Assembly: GCF_014526325.1 (NCBI RefSeq)
Contig: NZ_JACNMJ010000005.1
Coordinates: 1 to 64,000, forward strand
Direction: 5' to 3'
DNA from: Psychroserpens algicola
GTDB taxonomy: Bacteria > Bacteroidota > Bacteroidia > Flavobacteriales > Flavobacteriaceae
DNA length: 64,000 nt
Under the pieces are notes generated by a model that worked only from the letters and a program-made list of their open reading frames with translations, was not told the DNA's origin and did not search any database. A program made the translations under genes and the position numbers. Below, one piece after another: positions 27,327-35,119 of the stretch (the first letter of the stretch is position 1; each line of letters opens with the position of its first letter).

Positions 27327-28670
27327 ATGTCCATATCATCTCTCAATGCCATCTCACCAATAGATGGTCGTTATAGAAGTAAAGTAAGTAATCTAGCACC
27401 TTATTTTTCAGAAGAAGCACTTATCAAATATCGTGTTTTAGTAGAAATTGAATATTTCATAGCTTTATGTGAAGCTAAATTACCTCAACTTTCTGGTGTT
27501 GATTCTAAAGTATACAAGGATTTAAGAGCGATTTACAGTGATTTCACTCCTGAAGATGCACAAGCAATAAAAGACATTGAAAAAGTAACCAACCATGATG
27601 TTAAAGCGGTTGAATATTTTATCAAAGAACAATTTGATAAATTAGGACTTGCCGACTATAAAGAATTTATCCATTTCGGATTAACCTCACAAGACATTAA
27701 TAACACAGCCATTCCATTGAGTATCAAAGATGCGATGAATGATGTGTATGTTCCTGAATATCTTGAAGTTGTTAAAAAGCTAAAAGCGCTTGCAGAAGAA
27801 TGGAAAGACATTCCAATGCTAGCAAGAACGCATGGGCAACCAGCTTCCCCTACCCGATTAGGAAAAGAAATCCTGGTCTTTGTGGTGCGTTTAGAAGAAC
27901 AATTCAACTTATTAAATGATATTCCTAGTGCAGCAAAGTTTGGAGGCGCCACAGGTAATTTTAATGCGCATAAGGTCGCATATCCAAATATGGACTGGAA
28001 AGCTTTTGGAACATCATTTGTACAATCTACTTTAGGCTTACAACATTCGTTTCCAACAACGCAAATTGAGCATTACGATCATATGGCTGCTCTATTTGAT
28101 GCCCTAAAACGTATCAACACCATTCTTATTGATTTAGATCGAGATATCTGGGCCTATGTGTCTATGGATTATTTTAAACAGAAAATTAAAAAAGGTGAAG
28201 TTGGAAGTAGTGCCATGCCTCATAAAGTGAATCCTATCGATTTTGAAAATTCGGAAGGAAACTTAGGTATTGCCAATGCTATCTTCGAACATCTTTCTGC
28301 CAAATTACCTATTTCGAGATTACAACGTGATTTAACCGATAGTACAGTTTTAAGAAATGTTGGTGTTCCTTTTGGTCATACACTGATCGGATTTAAATCT
28401 ACACTTAAAGGTTTAGGCAAATTATTACTCAATGAAGCTAAGTTTGCTCAAGACCTTGAAAACAACTGGGCTGTAGTTGCTGAAGCCATTCAAACCATTT
28501 TACGTCGTGAAGGCTATCCAAACCCTTATGAGGCGTTAAAAGGCTTGACCAGAACTAACGAAACGATTAACGAACGTTCTATTTCAGAATTTATTGATAC
28601 ATTAGAGGTTTCAGAAGCTATTAAAACAGAATTAAAAGCCATTAACCCAAATAACTATACAGGAATTTAA
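27327..28670 (+). CDS. purB: adenylosuccinate lyase
   Basis: A 447-residue member of the fumarase/aspartase superfamily. It cleaves SAICAR and adenylosuccinate in purine synthesis, releasing fumarate. The flexible signature loop GSSAMPHKVNP is at 293-303. The N-terminal AISPIDGRYR, the HFGLTSQDINNTA segment and the RTHGQPASPT segment are typical. Length matches the longer PurB class. A 59-residue membrane protein follows after 9 bp. Confidence 0.96.
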   Translation: MSISSLNAISPIDGRYRSKVSNLAPYFSEEALIKYRVLVEIEYFIALCEAKLPQLSGVDSKVYKDLRAIYSDFTPEDAQAIKDIEKVTNHDVKAVEYFIKEQFDKLGLADYKEFIHFGLTSQDINNTAIPLSIKDAMNDVYVPEYLEVVKKLKALAEEWKDIPMLARTHGQPASPTRLGKEILVFVVRLEEQFNLLNDIPSAAKFGGATGNFNAHKVAYPNMDWKAFGTSFVQSTLGLQHSFPTTQIEHYDHMAALFDALKRINTILIDLDRDIWAYVSMDYFKQKIKKGEVGSSAMPHKVNPIDFENSEGNLGIANAIFEHLSAKLPISRLQRDLTDSTVLRNVGVPFGHTLIGFKSTLKGLGKLLLNEAKFAQDLENNWAVVAEAIQTILRREGYPNPYEALKGLTRTNETINERSISEFIDTLEVSEAIKTELKAINPNNYTGI

Positions 28671-28679
28671 ATCTTAAAA

Positions 28680-28859
28680 ATGCCTACTAAAAATACATTA
28701 GCACTACTATTCTCAGGACTTATTGTCGCTGGTTTTTTCGTGTCTGGTGTTTTTGATATTTTAGATTATTTGATTGTAAAAGCTTTATTATTTTCGGCCT
28801 TTGCGGCTTTGGCCTTTTACTTAGTTCTTATCGTTATAAAAAAATCGGAATCCAAATAA
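28680..28859 (+). CDS. small two-span membrane protein
   Basis: A 59-residue ORF 9 bp downstream of purB (start MPTKNTLALLF). It has two hydrophobic stretches, about residues 7-24 and 33-52, separated by FDILDYLIVK, and ends in a basic KKSESK tail. This fits a small inner-membrane protein. There is no recognised family. Close spacing suggests co-transcription with purB. Confidence 0.6.
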   Translation: MPTKNTLALLFSGLIVAGFFVSGVFDILDYLIVKALLFSAFAALAFYLVLIVIKKSESK

Positions 28860-28865
28860 GCGCAT

Positions 28866-28899
28866 AAAAAAACCACTTAAAGAGTCAGCTTTAAGTGGT
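28866..28899 (-). terminator. rho-independent terminator of the sigma/DUF4252 operon
   Basis: ACCACTTAAAG (28872-28882) pairs with CTTTAAGTGGT (28889-28899) around AGTCAG. On the minus strand the stem is followed by a T-run (plus-strand A at 28866-28872). Confidence 0.85.
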
Positions 28900-28931
28900 A
28901 ATTAACATTTAAATAAGTATGTGTGATACGT

Positions 28932-29477
28932 TTATTTAAAGAATTTTGTAATGTTTTTTAACTGACTATTATCCATATCAGAGTTTTCTAATACTGAAGC
29001 CAGATTCATTATTTTACTAAAGTTCATATCGTCTCCAAGAACACGAACGACAGCAAATCCAGATGCATTAGAATTTCCGAGAAGAATGAATTCGTCAACA
29101 TCGTCGCCATCACCTATGCATTTAATAACAAATTTTCCATCGGTTGAATTTCCGCCGCGCATTAACTCTTCATACTTGGGATCTTTTAAAATTGCCTTGA
29201 CTTTTGCCAATTCAATATCCATCGTTTCCTTATTACTTTCGTCAACTACAAAAGCTAAAAGACTTAATTTTTCTATCGATTCGTAAGCCTCCTTTTGTTC
29301 TTCAGTTAATGTAGTTTCATCAATTTTGAGCATGCTTGTTGGCACATCTAAAGTTGTAAAACCTGGTGCTAACTCACTATCAACATAGTAAGATTGCAAC
29401 GATAAATCTTGGTTGCAACTTTGTAAAGTCACAACCAAAATTACCATCTTGATTATTGTTTTGATTGATGTATTCAT
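28932..29477 (-). CDS. DUF4252-type lipoprotein
   Basis: A 181-residue protein starting at MNTSIKTIIKM, with a lipobox VVTLQSC (LQS before Cys). An upstream ATG at 29516 would overlap the previous gene and bury the signal peptide behind 13 hydrophilic residues, so the internal start is preferred. The C-terminal part (FVIKCIGDGDDVDEFILLG, MNFSKIMNLA) resembles DUF4252 proteins. It is the last gene of the ECF sigma operon and a paralogue-like neighbour of the next gene. Molecular role unknown. Confidence 0.75.
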   Translation of the reverse strand: MNTSIKTIIKMVILVVTLQSCNQDLSLQSYYVDSELAPGFTTLDVPTSMLKIDETTLTEEQKEAYESIEKLSLLAFVVDESNKETMDIELAKVKAILKDPKYEELMRGGNSTDGKFVIKCIGDGDDVDEFILLGNSNASGFAVVRVLGDDMNFSKIMNLASVLENSDMDNSQLKNITKFFK

Positions 29478-29481
29478 GTGT

Positions 29482-30051
29482 TTATTTTTGTTTACCAGCT
29501 TTTTTAAGTTGCTCACCTCCTGGCATATTCATTTGGCTTGTTAACTTAGAAATTTGTCTTAAATCGATATCGCCTGTCAACGATAATAATACCGTTTCTA
29601 CTTCTCTTTTCTTTCCGTTAATGGTGATATCCTGACCATTGGTAAGTTCTTTCAAACCATTAACAAACATCAATAATTCTTTAACATGGTTTTCATCTTT
29701 ACCTTCCTTCACATAAAATTTCACCGTTTGATCACCATCTTTGATACGCATTAACTCATCTAATTTTGATGTTTTTAAATAGCTGGCAACAGTGGCATTC
29801 ATATCGGCAGAAATCTTTTCATCTCCTGTAGTGAATACTTTAAGTCCTGTAATATTTTTAGCCATTTCAATGTATTCTTTAGCTTCTGGGTCATCGACAT
29901 CGATTCCCATTGTTGCTAACATTTTAAACATTTTCTGATTAACGATAACAGACATAACTTCTTCTTTATCTTCGTATTTATCAAAGATACTTTGAGCAAA
30001 CGTTGCTGTTGACGTTAGTGCGATTGCGAGGATTACTATTATTTTTTTCAT
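29482..30051 (-). CDS. DUF4252-type secreted protein
   Basis: A 189-residue protein with a standard signal peptide (MKKIIVILAIALTSTATFAQ). The mature part has the DUF4252 pattern: an early MxVxxxMFKMLATMG helix, KVFTTGDEKISADM, and a C-terminal LTGDIDLRQISKLTSQMNM stretch. It lies 5 bp after the single-TM protein gene and 4 bp before the second DUF4252 gene. Such pairs often accompany ECF sigma factors in Flavobacteriaceae. Function unknown. Confidence 0.8.
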   Translation of the reverse strand: MKKIIVILAIALTSTATFAQSIFDKYEDKEEVMSVIVNQKMFKMLATMGIDVDDPEAKEYIEMAKNITGLKVFTTGDEKISADMNATVASYLKTSKLDELMRIKDGDQTVKFYVKEGKDENHVKELLMFVNGLKELTNGQDITINGKKREVETVLLSLTGDIDLRQISKLTSQMNMPGGEQLKKAGKQK

Positions 30052-30056
30052 AAGTT

Positions 30057-30572
30057 CTAGTTTTTACTTTTTTTGTTCTTTTTTACTAATTTGTTTGTTG
30101 TTTTAGCAAGTTCATTAATATGATTTACTTTTTCTGTACCTTTTTCAAAATTGGTAGATACAAGACTCAATGTGCTTACACTACTTGCTGCATCATTAAA
30201 ACTTGACGACAACAAGGATAAAGCTTCTTTGGTTTGATTATAAGCCTCTAGTTGCTGTTCTGTATATACAGTTTCAACTGTGGTCTCCTGTTCACCAAAG
30301 ACATTCGGAATAAGAATTCCTAACATAAGAACCGCAACGGCTGCGACAGAAATCCATTGATAGATATAACTTTTTCTAGGTTTTAATGGAACGTCCTTTG
30401 TATATAGTTCTTGTTTTGTGTTGTTAAAGTATTGAAACATGATTTTGTACGACTCTAAATGCGGAGCAACGTTTTCTTGAGCAAAATAAGCCCTAAGCTG
30501 CTGTTCTTCTTTAATGGATGTTTCTCCATTGTCATACTTTTCCAGTAATTTCTCTATACTATTTAATACCAT
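30057..30572 (-). CDS. single-span membrane protein, candidate anti-sigma factor
   Basis: A 171-residue protein with an N-terminal acidic cytosolic helix region (IEKLLEKYDNGETSIKEEQQL), one transmembrane span at about 70-92 and a Ser/Thr/Lys-rich periplasmic tail. The start overlaps the sigma factor gene by 14 bp, implying translational coupling. Position and topology fit an anti-sigma factor, and the N-terminal YDNGETSxxEExxL pattern is common in such Bacteroidota proteins. No zinc-binding HxxxCxxC motif is present, so it is not a ZAS-type anti-sigma factor. Confidence 0.7.
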   Translation of the reverse strand: MVLNSIEKLLEKYDNGETSIKEEQQLRAYFAQENVAPHLESYKIMFQYFNNTKQELYTKDVPLKPRKSYIYQWISVAAVAVLMLGILIPNVFGEQETTVETVYTEQQLEAYNQTKEALSLLSSSFNDAASSVSTLSLVSTNFEKGTEKVNHINELAKTTNKLVKKNKKSKN

Positions 30573-31068
30573 AACGATGTGTATTAGTTAACTTTTCTCT
30601 TATTGTTTTTCTGGCTCTTGATAAAGCGACTCTAATGGCTGTAGGATTCATATCTACTACTTTTGCTATTTCATCAAAATCATATGCTTCTATATCTCTA
30701 AGCTGTAATATTATTTTTTGTTGTTCTGGTAATTCTTCAATGATTTTCGAAACCCAATCTACGCTATCTCTATTTTCTACTTGACTTTGTAGCGATGTGT
30801 TATTATCCTGATAATTACTATGAACTATTTTCAAATTCTGTGCCTGTTTTGATTTTAGTCGGTCTAAACAAAAATTCTTGGTCATTGTCATCGAAAACGC
30901 TTCTACATTTTTATACTCTGCAATTTTCTGTTTATTCTTCCATAACTTCATTAAAATCTCTTGCGTTGCATCTTCTGCTTCTTCATTAGAAACTAGAAGT
31001 CTTTTTGCTAAACGAAAGACTTTATCCTTAAAAGGCATTACCAATTTTATAAAATCAGTTTGTGTCAT
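30559..31068 (-). CDS. ECF-type RNA polymerase sigma-70 factor
   Basis: A 169-residue protein with sigma region 2 (KVFRLAKRLL, EDATQEILMKLWKN) and region 4 (LPEQQKIILQLRDIE, then FDEIAKVV and a helix-turn-helix with IRVALSRARKTIREK). It lacks regions 1 and 3, as expected for ECF factors. It is the first gene of a four-gene operon with a putative anti-sigma partner and two DUF4252 exported proteins. An ECF-like promoter sits just upstream, suggesting autoregulation. The inducing signal is unknown. Confidence 0.92.
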   Translation of the reverse strand: MTQTDFIKLVMPFKDKVFRLAKRLLVSNEEAEDATQEILMKLWKNKQKIAEYKNVEAFSMTMTKNFCLDRLKSKQAQNLKIVHSNYQDNNTSLQSQVENRDSVDWVSKIIEELPEQQKIILQLRDIEAYDFDEIAKVVDMNPTAIRVALSRARKTIREKLTNTHRYGIK

Positions 31069-31118
31069 TAGTGGTTTGTTAGTTCAAAACAGGTGATTAT
31101 TCTGCTTCTTATTATTAC

Positions 31119-31144
31119 GACGAATAGGTTTCAATTTTGTTACA
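31119..31144 (-). promoter_or_regulatory. candidate ECF-type promoter of the sigma operon
   Basis: Reading the minus strand, TGTAAC (31144-31139) and CGTC (31122-31119) are separated by 16 nt. The AAC and CGTC cores with this spacing are typical of ECF-dependent promoters. No TAnnTTTG was found upstream of this gene. Confidence 0.5.
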
Positions 31145-31316
31145 GGATATTTTTTAATTTACAATAATGTAAGTAAATTTAGAGTTTACTAGACTAAGCG
31201 CCTAAGAGTTTACGACGCTTTTTGAAAAAGAAAAATAAATAAAAATGTCTTGAGTCGCTATTGTTTTGCTAGCAATATCTTTTTGACTTCGGAAATTTTA
31301 CAACACCAAATTACAG

Positions 31317-32768
31317 ATGAAATACATTAAACTATTAAAATTTAGTCTATTACTACTTCTCGCTTTCACGTTTACGGGTTGTTTTGAAGATAGAGATGAT
31401 AATGCAATAACTGCCAGTATCATTAATGACTTTGTATGGAAAGGAATGAATGCCGTTTATCTCTATAAAGATGAGATACCAGATTTAGCTAATGACCGAT
31501 TTGCAACCAATGGTGAATATGCCGATTACCTTAACAGCTTTGCACAACCAGAAGATTTATTTGAAAATCTTATTTATGAACGGGCAACTGTAGATCGTTT
31601 TAGTGCAATCATTCCAAATTATATTGAATTTGAACAATTACTAAGTGGAACGTCAAAAAGTAATGGACTCGAATTTAACCTCTACTTCAAACCAGGAAGT
31701 TCAACCGAAGTATTTGGTATCATTCGTTTAGTACTAAACAATAGTGTTGCTGATAATTTAGGCTTACAACGCGGACAAATATTTGATGCTGTTAATGGAA
31801 CGCCATTAACAGAAAGTAACGTAAGCAGCTTACTTAATCAAGATACTTACACCCTTAATTTTGCGACTTATGACGACAACGGGACTGAAACTTTAGATGA
31901 CGATTCCATCATTTCAACAACTAATAGTCAAGAACTCACCAAGCAAGTCTATACCGAAAACCCAGTACACCAAACCAGTATTATTGATGTTGACGGCGAA
32001 AATGTTGGCTACTTGGTTTATAACGGATTTAACAGAAACTTTAATAATGAGTTAAATGCAGCATTTGCAGAATTTCAGGCTAATAATGTGCAACATTTAG
32101 TGCTCGACTTAAGATACAATCCTGGAGGCTCTGTTTTAACTGCATCATACTTGGGAAGTATGGTAACCGGACAGTTTACAGGAGAGGTATATTCAAAACT
32201 CATTTATAACAATGATTTACAACAATTAAACGACAATTATGAGTTTGTAAATGGCTTTGATGGCAATAGCATTAATAGTTTAAATCTTAATAAAGTTTAC
32301 GTTTTAACGACCAGCCGTTCTGCCTCGGCAAGTGAATTGGTGATTAACAGCTTAAGTGCTTATATTGATGTTGTACAAATTGGAGACGCTACTACAGGAA
32401 AAACTCAAGCTTCTATCACCATATATGATTCTCCTAATTTAACTGCTGAAAATATTAATCCGAATCACACCTATGCGATGCAACCTTTAATTGCTAATTC
32501 TATTAATGTGAATGATGTTGAAGTCCCATCAAGCGGACTCATTCCTGACATCTCATTAATTGAGTCTCCAAGAAACTTTGGTATACTGGGAGATATCAAT
32601 GAGCCACTTTTAGCTGTTGCTTTGGCTGATATTGAAGGTATCGGACGAATAAATCCGAATACGCCAAGAGAATTTACACCAATTCATACCAATATTAGTA
32701 TTAAACCATTTGAAGAAACAATGTATATTGATAACAATCAAATGTTAAATCGCCTGGAATTAAAATAA
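31317..32768 (+). CDS. S41-family peptidase lipoprotein
   Basis: A 483-residue lipoprotein (lipobox FTFTGC). A short PDZ-like segment (LGLQRGQIFDAVNGTPL) precedes the S41 domain. By spacing to Tsp, the catalytic serine is Ser337 in RSASASE with Lys362 in TTGKTQ, 25 residues apart as in Tsp, so the enzyme looks active. Unlike the protease at 20983-23043 it lacks the N-terminal helical and C-terminal extension domains. This matches the Bacteroidota group of lipid-anchored S41 peptidases. It has its own downstream terminator. Confidence 0.88.
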   Translation: MKYIKLLKFSLLLLLAFTFTGCFEDRDDNAITASIINDFVWKGMNAVYLYKDEIPDLANDRFATNGEYADYLNSFAQPEDLFENLIYERATVDRFSAIIPNYIEFEQLLSGTSKSNGLEFNLYFKPGSSTEVFGIIRLVLNNSVADNLGLQRGQIFDAVNGTPLTESNVSSLLNQDTYTLNFATYDDNGTETLDDDSIISTTNSQELTKQVYTENPVHQTSIIDVDGENVGYLVYNGFNRNFNNELNAAFAEFQANNVQHLVLDLRYNPGGSVLTASYLGSMVTGQFTGEVYSKLIYNNDLQQLNDNYEFVNGFDGNSINSLNLNKVYVLTTSRSASASELVINSLSAYIDVVQIGDATTGKTQASITIYDSPNLTAENINPNHTYAMQPLIANSINVNDVEVPSSGLIPDISLIESPRNFGILGDINEPLLAVALADIEGIGRINPNTPREFTPIHTNISIKPFEETMYIDNNQMLNRLELK

Positions 32769-32776
32769 AAGACAAG

Positions 32777-32807
32777 AAAAAAGCCACTTTAAAAGTGGCT
32801 TTTTTTT
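32777..32807. terminator. bidirectional rho-independent terminator
   Basis: AAGCCACTT (32781-32789) and AAGTGGCTT (32793-32801) form a perfect stem with flanking A and T runs. It lies between the converging S41 peptidase and TonB receptor genes. Confidence 0.88.
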
Positions 32808-32808
32808 A

Positions 32809-34740
32809 TTAGAGATTTAAACTAAATCCCAAATTGACATTTCTACCTTTAGTACTATAACCAAATAATTCTTGGTAGTCTTCATTAAAAATATTATTGA
32901 TGTTAGCAAACAAGGTCAATCTATCATTTGCAACCTTATGACTGACATAAAAATCTAATAAACTAAACGACTTTAGGGTTACAACTTCGTTTTCAAAGGT
33001 GGTATTATTAAAGAAGGCATCCTCTCTATCGTCATTAAACTGATAACTTAAGCTCATAAACGTACTAGAACTACATTGGTAACTCAAGGTCGCGTTCACT
33101 TTAATTTCAGGAATTCTCAAATTTAAATCTTCATCAACATTCGTATACGTACCATTAGCACGTAATTTTAATCCTTTAGATATTGAAACATCTGCAACCA
33201 ATTCAATTCCGCTTGCTGTAAAGTCATCTTCAACATTAGCATACTGAAACACAAAATTACCTTGGTCAACAAAATCAACAAATTGCTCTTCAAAGCGGTT
33301 AAAATAAACGACGCTCAAGGTCGCTTTATCTTTGATTTGTACTTCGGCACCAACTTCAATTGTTCTATTCTCCTCTGGTTGTAACTCTGCATTTCCGAAG
33401 GAAGGTTCAAATAACTGATACAATGATGGTGTTATATAGGCAGTACTATAACTTGCCAAACCTTTTATATACCCAAAATTAAGTTCTTTTTTAAATGAAG
33501 GGTTTAAACTATATACCACATGGCTACCATATTCGCTATGATTGTTTAAACGTAAACCTGCATTAATATTTAAACCAAAATCAGATATATAAACCGCGTT
33601 TACATAAGGATCAATTATCGTAAATGTACCATCCTGAGAGTTGATGTCTTGCACAAAATTAGTATCACCAAAAGGTATCGAATAGGTTTCAATTTCATTG
33701 TCTTGTGCATTGACACCTAACACTGTATAAAATTTATCGTTGAAATTATAACGATTAAACAGGTCGCCAATAAAACTACGAGCCATAAACCGTGTTGGAA
33801 AGCTCGATTCAATCTCACGTTCGGTATTATTATATGCTGCATTCAAAGTAATACTACCATTGTTATACGTCATTTCTGGAGATATTCCTATTCGGTATTG
33901 CTTAGTCGTAGACAGGTTATCTGCATCGGCAAAACCAAATCCATCATCAAATTCTGTTTTAAACTTGTCAAAACTTCCGTAGGTATTTAATTTAAACCCA
34001 TCAGAAAATGCATAACCTAATTTAAGATAGCCATTATGCGTATTAAAAGCATCCGATTCATCTCCTACAGCTATTGCCGATAAACCATCGGTAAACTGAT
34101 GTCCGAAATTTGCTAAATAACTAAACTTATCTAATGTTCCGTTTACAGACACACTATTCACAAAATTTTCAATAGCATAATCCTTATCATTCTGTGATTG
34201 GTTTGTTCCAATAGTGCTTCTTAAATTAAAAGCGATAGCATCTTTAGATTCCTTTTTTAGAGTGATGCTAATGACTGCTGTTGCTGCGCCAGTGCCATAA
34301 AGTGTACTAGAAGCGCCTTTTAAAATTTCAATGCTTTCAATTTGATCAGCATGAAGTAATCGTAAATCATAATCGTTAGCAATTTGTGAAGCATCAGTAA
34401 CAGCAATACCATCAATAAGAACTAAAACCTGACGGTTACGCCCTCCACGAATAAAGTAATTTAAATTTTGACCTGCCTGACTTCTAGAACCGTTAATTTC
34501 TATACCAGCTGTAGCATTAATAATTTCGACAACCGATTTACCTTGTAAGTTTTTAAGCTCGTTTTGAGTGATTTTGGTAATGACTTTACCTGAGTGCTCT
34601 CGTTTTAATTTAAATTTTGAATCGGTAATAACAACCTCTTCCAGCTGCTCTACTGTTAACGAATCTGTTTCTTGTTGTGCAAATGCAAACATTGATATAC
34701 CAATACATAGCATACCAAAAACTTTTGTTTTTGTGTTCAT
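32809..34740 (-). CDS. btuB: TonB-dependent receptor, probably for cobalamin
   Basis: A 643-residue outer-membrane receptor. The signal peptide ends near FAFAQQ. The plug domain (about 30-160) has GVEINGSRSQAG-like and IRGGRNRQVLVLIDGI motifs plus the IESIEILKGASSTLYG signature, and the barrel ends in NLGFSLNL with the terminal aromatic pattern. Length fits small BtuB-type receptors without a carboxypeptidase-like N-terminal domain. An adenosylcobalamin riboswitch lies in its leader, and a divergent BtuFCD-like ABC importer is adjacent. Together these support vitamin B12 or a cobinamide as ligand. Confidence 0.88.
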   Translation of the reverse strand: MNTKTKVFGMLCIGISMFAFAQQETDSLTVEQLEEVVITDSKFKLKREHSGKVITKITQNELKNLQGKSVVEIINATAGIEINGSRSQAGQNLNYFIRGGRNRQVLVLIDGIAVTDASQIANDYDLRLLHADQIESIEILKGASSTLYGTGAATAVISITLKKESKDAIAFNLRSTIGTNQSQNDKDYAIENFVNSVSVNGTLDKFSYLANFGHQFTDGLSAIAVGDESDAFNTHNGYLKLGYAFSDGFKLNTYGSFDKFKTEFDDGFGFADADNLSTTKQYRIGISPEMTYNNGSITLNAAYNNTEREIESSFPTRFMARSFIGDLFNRYNFNDKFYTVLGVNAQDNEIETYSIPFGDTNFVQDINSQDGTFTIIDPYVNAVYISDFGLNINAGLRLNNHSEYGSHVVYSLNPSFKKELNFGYIKGLASYSTAYITPSLYQLFEPSFGNAELQPEENRTIEVGAEVQIKDKATLSVVYFNRFEEQFVDFVDQGNFVFQYANVEDDFTASGIELVADVSISKGLKLRANGTYTNVDEDLNLRIPEIKVNATLSYQCSSSTFMSLSYQFNDDREDAFFNNTTFENEVVTLKSFSLLDFYVSHKVANDRLTLFANINNIFNEDYQELFGYSTKGRNVNLGFSLNL

Positions 34741-34819
34741 TGTAATGTTTAATGACTCGGAATCGCATGGATTATCATACGCAAACTTTTATCCCGAAAG
34801 TTTAACTTATTTGTTTGAA

Positions 34820-34965
34820 TTTGGCAGGTCTCCTGACTTACGTCTTGTTATTGGTCTTCCCAGAGATATATCCAGTGACATTGAAGGTAATAACAAGCTT
34901 ATAGTTTACAGTTGCGGGAACAGTTCTGGACTTGAAAAAATTCGCACCAGATTCCCTTTTAATTG
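34820..34965 (-). promoter_or_regulatory. cobalamin (adenosylcobalamin-type) riboswitch
   Basis: On the minus strand the conserved blocks occur in order: GGTGCGAA (34948-34941), then CCCGCAACTGTAA, the B12 box (34918-34906), and GTCAGGAGACCTGCC (34837-34823). They lie 80 bp before the receptor ATG. Coordinates of the outer stem are approximate. I see no U-tract terminator between aptamer and gene, so translational control is more likely, as inferred for many Bacteroidota. Confidence 0.92.
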
Positions 34966-34976
34966 ACATAATCGTC

Positions 34977-34997
34977 ATTCTGAACTTGTTTCAGAAT
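34977..34997. repeat. REP-like inverted repeat
   Basis: ATTCTGAA and TTCAGAAT form perfect 8-bp arms around CTTGT, just upstream of the riboswitch. Palindromes with a GAACTTGTTTC core look like dispersed intergenic repeats of flavobacterial genomes, from memory. Only one such copy was found here, although the terminator after yebC shares the core GAACTCGTTTC. Confidence 0.5.
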
Positions 34998-35095
34998 CTC
35001 ATTATATATAAAATATATAACGACTAAGTCAAACCAAAATTCGCTGCGAAAGTAAACATTTTGTTTAAGCATTCATTCAAAACTTTAAATAATAT

Positions 35096-35103
35096 TACTT
35101 TTG
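35096..35103 (+). promoter_or_regulatory. candidate -7 element of the btuFCD-like operon
   Basis: TACTTTTG matches TAnnTTTG. It lies only 16 bp before the TTG start at 35120, so the transcript would have a very short leader and no riboswitch. Confidence 0.45.
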
Positions 35104-35119
35104 AAGAAAATATTTTCTT

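Larger units (their letters stand above)
34741..35119. other. intergenic region between divergent B12 uptake genes
   Basis: These 379 bp contain, from the receptor side, about 80 bp of leader, the cobalamin riboswitch on the minus strand, a REP-like inverted repeat at 34977-34997 and, on the plus strand, the -7 element for the ABC importer at 35096. No exact TAnnTTTG was found for the receptor upstream of the riboswitch. Confidence 0.8.

Noticed and set aside
29478-29516. Longer start for the DUF4252 lipoprotein
   Set aside because: Would overlap the preceding gene and put 13 hydrophilic residues before the signal peptide.
31178-31225. Inverted pieces AGTAAA/TTTACT and AAGCG/CGCTT in the intergenic region before the S41 peptidase
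   Set aside because: Short arms with long or A/T-rich spacers; nothing beyond chance in AT-rich DNA.
34568-34966. Plus-strand 132-codon ORF over the receptor start and riboswitch
   Set aside because: Antisense of a strong gene and of the cobalamin riboswitch; no family resemblance.
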